This document shows positions 7,314 to 9,160 of a stretch of 9,160 bases of DNA, in pieces (within the stretch, counting starts at the first letter, position 1; each line of letters starts with the position of its first letter). The stretch covers positions 1 through 9,160 of the forward strand of contig CAKSHT010000091.1 of assembly GCA_934457235.1 (NCBI GenBank). Direction: 5' to 3'. This DNA is from an uncultured Oscillospiraceae bacterium (lineage in GTDB: Bacteria; Bacillota; Clostridia; Oscillospirales; Ruminococcaceae). Made by a program: the position numbers and the translations under genes. The notes under the pieces are model-generated. The model saw only the letters and a program-made list of their open reading frames with translations, searched no databases and was not told the DNA's origin.

Positions 7314-7907
7314 TTAGCGCTGATATCTTGCGGCAAGCTCTGAAATGCTGTTGTCATTCGTCGGCTCGCCGATAGCGTTGAATTTCCACTCGCCGTTGTA
7401 CAGATATATCTCGCCGAATACCATAGCGGTCTTTCCGTCGTAATTCTCGGACAGATTGTATCTGCAAAGCTCTGTGCCCTTGTCGGCGTCCACCAGTCTG
7501 ATGAACGCGTTCTTTATCATGCCGAAATGCTGCTTGCGCTGCATAGCCTGATAGATATTCACCGTGAAAACAATCTTGGAATACGCCGTGCCGAGCTTCG
7601 GAAGCTCAACAAGTATCTGCTCATCGTCGCCATCGCCTGCGCCGGTGAGATTGTCGCCCATGTGATGTATAGCGCCGGACTGGTGTGTAAGGTTTCCGAA
7701 ATACACAACGTCGATCGGGCCGTTCAGCTTTCCGGTCTGGGCGCTGATGAGCAGCGCGGACGCGTCGCAGTCTATATCCTGGTGCTTGGAGAACAGCGAA
7801 AACTTCCTCGGTGCTTCGTCCCAGCCAAGACCTACAAGAATCGTTTTTAAGCCGGTGTTGCCTTTGGTAAGGTCTACTTTCTGACCTTTCTGAAGATTAA
7901 CGGACAT
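7314..7907 (-). CDS. terD: TerD-family calcium-binding stress protein
   Basis: 197 residues, the normal TerD length. TerD-family proteins are cytoplasmic Ca2+-binding beta-sandwich proteins linked to tellurite resistance, envelope stress and phage or colicin tolerance. The start MSVNLQKGQKVDLTK is typical. Acidic loops matching the Ca2+ sites are DIDCDAS at 44-50 and GAGDGDDE at 89-96, and the family tail motif appears as TELCRYNLSE at 145-154, then GEIYLYNGEWKF at 165-176. The frame is open 18 codons further upstream, but the ATG at 7905-7907 is chosen because GGAGGT lies seven bases before it and the family N-terminus starts there. It has its own promoter (7950-7978) in the intergenic region shared with the divergent XRE gene, and is followed after 20 bases by a small membrane-protein gene. 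It probably acts with the TerY-P proteins encoded about 1 kb downstream. Confidence 0.95.
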   Translation of the reverse strand: MSVNLQKGQKVDLTKGNTGLKTILVGLGWDEAPRKFSLFSKHQDIDCDASALLISAQTGKLNGPIDVVYFGNLTHQSGAIHHMGDNLTGAGDGDDEQILVELPKLGTAYSKIVFTVNIYQAMQRKQHFGMIKNAFIRLVDADKGTELCRYNLSENYDGKTAMVFGEIYLYNGEWKFNAIGEPTNDNSISELAARYQR

Positions 7908-7914
7908 CTTATAT

Positions 7915-7920
7915 ACCTCC
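7915..7920 (-). promoter_or_regulatory. Ribosome binding site deciding the terD start
   Basis: The minus strand reads GGAGGT, seven bases before the ATG at 7905-7907. The upstream in-frame ATG at 7959-7961 falls inside the promoter region, so it cannot be the true start. Confidence 0.85.
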
Positions 7921-7949
7921 GATATTTTACAATGCGTGTGACTATTTAT

Positions 7950-7978
7950 AATATAACACATTTTTCAATAAAAATCAA
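7950..7978 (-). promoter_or_regulatory. Promoter of terD
   Basis: Minus strand: TTGATT (7973-7978), a 17-base spacer, then TATATT (7950-7955) preceded by TGT, an extended -10. The start would be near 7943, giving a leader of about 36 bases. An imperfect palindrome TGGAATTTTCCA at 7980-7991 abuts the -35 box and could be an operator. Confidence 0.7.
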
Positions 7979-8018
7979 GTGGAATTTTCCAACAATATCA
8001 ATACCCCGCAAACAGCTC

Positions 8019-8045
8019 TGTTAAGCCAATGTTAAGTTCTGTTGA
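8019..8045. promoter_or_regulatory. Three TGTTRA direct repeats, candidate operator for terD and the XRE gene
   Basis: The plus strand has TGTTAA at 8019-8024 and 8030-8035 and TGTTGA at 8040-8045. On the other strand this reads TTAACA, five bases, TTAACA, and so resembles the direct repeats with 11-base period bound by PhoP/OmpR-family response regulators in Bacillota. It sits upstream of both divergent promoters, about 75-100 bases from the terD start site and 55-85 from the XRE start site. Which protein binds is unknown. Confidence 0.5.
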
Positions 8046-8066
8046 CAAAATTCCGGCGATAATTGG

Positions 8067-8095
8067 TAGACATTCGGGCGCTTCTGTGGTAAGAT
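8067..8095 (+). promoter_or_regulatory. Promoter of the XRE regulator gene
   Basis: TAGACA (8067-8072, one mismatch to consensus), a 17-base spacer and TAAGAT (8090-8095) preceded by TGG, an extended -10. The start would be near 8102, 27 bases before the first ATG. An upstream TTGACA at 8042-8047 has no -10 at the proper distance. Confidence 0.6.
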
Positions 8096-8128
8096 AAGAA
8101 TACAAAAACCACAAGAAACGAGGTAAAA

Positions 8129-8896
8129 ATGATGAACTTTTCACAGAAACTCATGGAGCTTCGCCGTGCAAGAGGATGGTCGCAGGAGCAGCTAGGGGAA
8201 AAGCTCGGCGTAACGCGCCAGACTATATCAAAATGGGAACTCGGTCAGACAACTCCGGAGCTTGAGAAGCTCGCGGCAATGAGCGATCTTTTCGGAATAA
8301 CGACCGACGAGCTTATCAATGGAACTTCCCCGGAGCCGCAGATTCAGAAAATAAAGCCCCACAGATTCGTATTCGAATACGAATACAAGAGCGCCCGCAC
8401 AGTACGCGGTATCCCGCTGGTACACATTAATTTCGGATTAGGCAGACGTACTGCCCGCGGGATAATCGCCATCGGAAATAAGGCGATAGGCGTTGTGTCG
8501 CTGGGATTCCTCGCGGTGGGACTGGTATCGTTGGGCGTACTGGCGGCAGGGCTGCTTGCTTTCGGGGCGATGGCAGCGGGACTTCTGGCGTTCGGTGCGA
8601 TATCTGCGGGACTTGTTGCATTCGGCGGGATAGCCGCCGGGATTACGGCGTTCGGGGGGGTTGCCTGCGGAGTTTACGCGATGGGCGGCGCTGCGTACGC
8701 CGGGCAGATCGCAGTCGGAGGTATCGCAAGCGCTCCGGTTGCGATAGGCGATCTCACCCGCGGAACTGTCGAAATCGGCGAGGGCGTTTCCGCCGGGCGG
8801 GCAAGGGATATCATAGTGCAGACCTGCCCGAATACTCCGGGATTCATCGCCGATATTTTCTCCGGCATTGCGGAGAATATCCACATTGAACAGTGA
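8129..8896 (+). CDS. XRE-family transcriptional regulator with pentad-glycine repeat domain
   Basis: 255 residues. Residues about 5-62 form a Cro/C1-type helix-turn-helix; GWSQEQLGEKLGVTRQTISK is at 16-35, typical of repressors. A linker (63-105) leads to a striking repeat: Gly stands at every fifth position from 111 to 186 (16 in a row), then the register shifts by one and continues at 187, 192, 197, 207, 212 and 217. The residues between are hydrophobic or small (L, V, A, I, F), often as ten-residue units such as GLLAFGAMAA. This may fold as a beta-solenoid or insert in the membrane; similar Gly-repeat tails occur on other clostridial XRE proteins, as far as I recall. GAGG lies five bases before the first ATG (8129) and eight before the second (8132), so either may start translation. 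It is divergent from terD, with 221 bases between, and may regulate both. Confidence 0.88.
   Translation: MMNFSQKLMELRRARGWSQEQLGEKLGVTRQTISKWELGQTTPELEKLAAMSDLFGITTDELINGTSPEPQIQKIKPHRFVFEYEYKSARTVRGIPLVHINFGLGRRTARGIIAIGNKAIGVVSLGFLAVGLVSLGVLAAGLLAFGAMAAGLLAFGAISAGLVAFGGIAAGITAFGGVACGVYAMGGAAYAGQIAVGGIASAPVAIGDLTRGTVEIGEGVSAGRARDIIVQTCPNTPGFIADIFSGIAENIHIEQ
8461..8686 (+). repeat. In-gene tandem repeats (15/30-base period) coding the Gly pentads
   Basis: The DNA shows degenerate repeats in steps of 15 bases, clearest as 30-base units around 8546-8650 where G-A/G-C/T-T-T/G blocks and TTCGG recur (TTCGGGGCGAT, TTCGGTGCGAT, TTCGGCGGGAT). Identity is partial, which suggests old internal duplications that kept the protein pattern. 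Confidence 0.65.
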
Positions 8897-8914
8897 TTAG
8901 TTATTATATAGTAT

Positions 8915-8941
8915 AAATGCCCCGCTTTCAGCGGGGCATTT
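8915..8941 (+). terminator. Terminator hairpin after the XRE gene
   Basis: A perfect 12-pair stem (AAATGCCCCGCT with AGCGGGGCATTT) with loop TTC, 18 bases after the stop codon. The A-rich left arm and T-ending right arm allow action from both sides. The T run is only three residues, so termination rests mainly on the GC-rich stem. Confidence 0.8.
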
Positions 8942-8950
8942 CAGTCTGTC

Positions 8951-9160
8951 GAAAAAGTAAATTTTTCCCACGAAGCGGGCTTTTAAAATCAATTTTTTGA
9001 CCCAGCTTTGCCGGGTCAAAAAATACTTCTATCCGCACAAGTGTCTAAGCGACGGCTGCGCCTTACGCAAGGCGACGACCTTTGGTCTTACGCTGGTTTG
9101 TCGGCTATGCCGACAAACCGTGCGCGCAGAAGCGAAGCGGTGGACTTGGGCAACGCCCAA
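8951..9160. repeat. Gene-free block of consecutive perfect hairpins
   Basis: No gene is seen here. Perfect inverted repeats follow each other: GAAAAA/TTTTTC (8951-8967), a 12-pair AT-plus-GACCC stem (8992-9003 with 9013-9024), CGCCTT/AAGGCG (9059-9074), GACC/GGTC (9077-9087), an 11-pair stem GGTTTGTCGGC/GCCGACAAACC (9095-9119), and TTGGGC/GCCCAA (9146-9160, ending at the window edge). Loops are only 3-5 bases, except 9 in the second. The T run of the second hairpin stands on the 5' side on both strands, so it is not a normal terminator. It may be an extragenic palindromic repeat family or a structured RNA; it probably continues past the window. Confidence 0.6.

Noticed and set aside
8042..8047. 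TTGACA as the -35 of the XRE promoter
   Set aside because: The hexamer 17 bases downstream is GGTAGA, not a -10; the pair TAGACA/TAAGAT with extended -10 fits better.
8951..9160. CRISPR array or IS end
   Set aside because: There are no equal direct repeats with spacers and no transposase frame or target duplication; the hairpins differ from each other.

Overview
The window looks like a chromosomal segment of a Gram-positive, low-to-moderate GC Bacillota bacterium, most likely a gut or rumen Clostridia (Oscillospiraceae/Ruminococcus-like). The grounds are strong AGGAGG-type ribosome binding sites, consensus TTGACA/TATAAT promoters, gene content and protein style. The genus is inference only.

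Layout. Almost everything lies on the minus strand and reads right to left. From the right: terD (7314-7907) and a 44-residue membrane-anchored small protein (7159-7293) form one short unit. A ybaK-type Cys-tRNA(Pro) deacylase (6576-7061) follows, between a hairpin at 7102-7131 and a clear terminator at 6530-6561. Then a perfect-consensus promoter (6455-6483) and a roughly 120-nt leader precede a VWA protein of TerY type (5688-6329), a PP2C-type phosphatase (4357-5676), a divergent Ser/Thr kinase with zinc ribbon and FHA-like tail (2697-4175), and a PMCA-type (P2B) calcium P-type ATPase (1-2673, cut by the left edge). On the plus strand, divergent from terD, is an XRE-family regulator (8129-8896) whose C-terminal half is a pentad-glycine repeat. 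It ends at a 12-bp terminator hairpin. The last 210 bases carry no gene but are packed with perfect hairpins.

How the genes may work together. VWA + PP2C + kinase is the TerY-P triad described by comparative genomics around tellurium-resistance (Ter) systems. It is thought to be a phosphorylation-based stress-signalling module working with TerD-type calcium-binding proteins. Here the same gene string continues, after only 23 bases, into a Ca2+-exporting ATPase, so the locus joins a Ca2+ binder (TerD), a metal-binding VWA scaffold, a kinase/phosphatase pair and a Ca2+ pump. The inferred model is a Ca2+-linked envelope or chemical stress response. The shared intergenic region between terD and the XRE gene holds three TGTTRA repeats at helical spacing, a likely operator. 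Other Ter genes (TerC, TerB and so on) are not in the window and could lie beyond its left edge.
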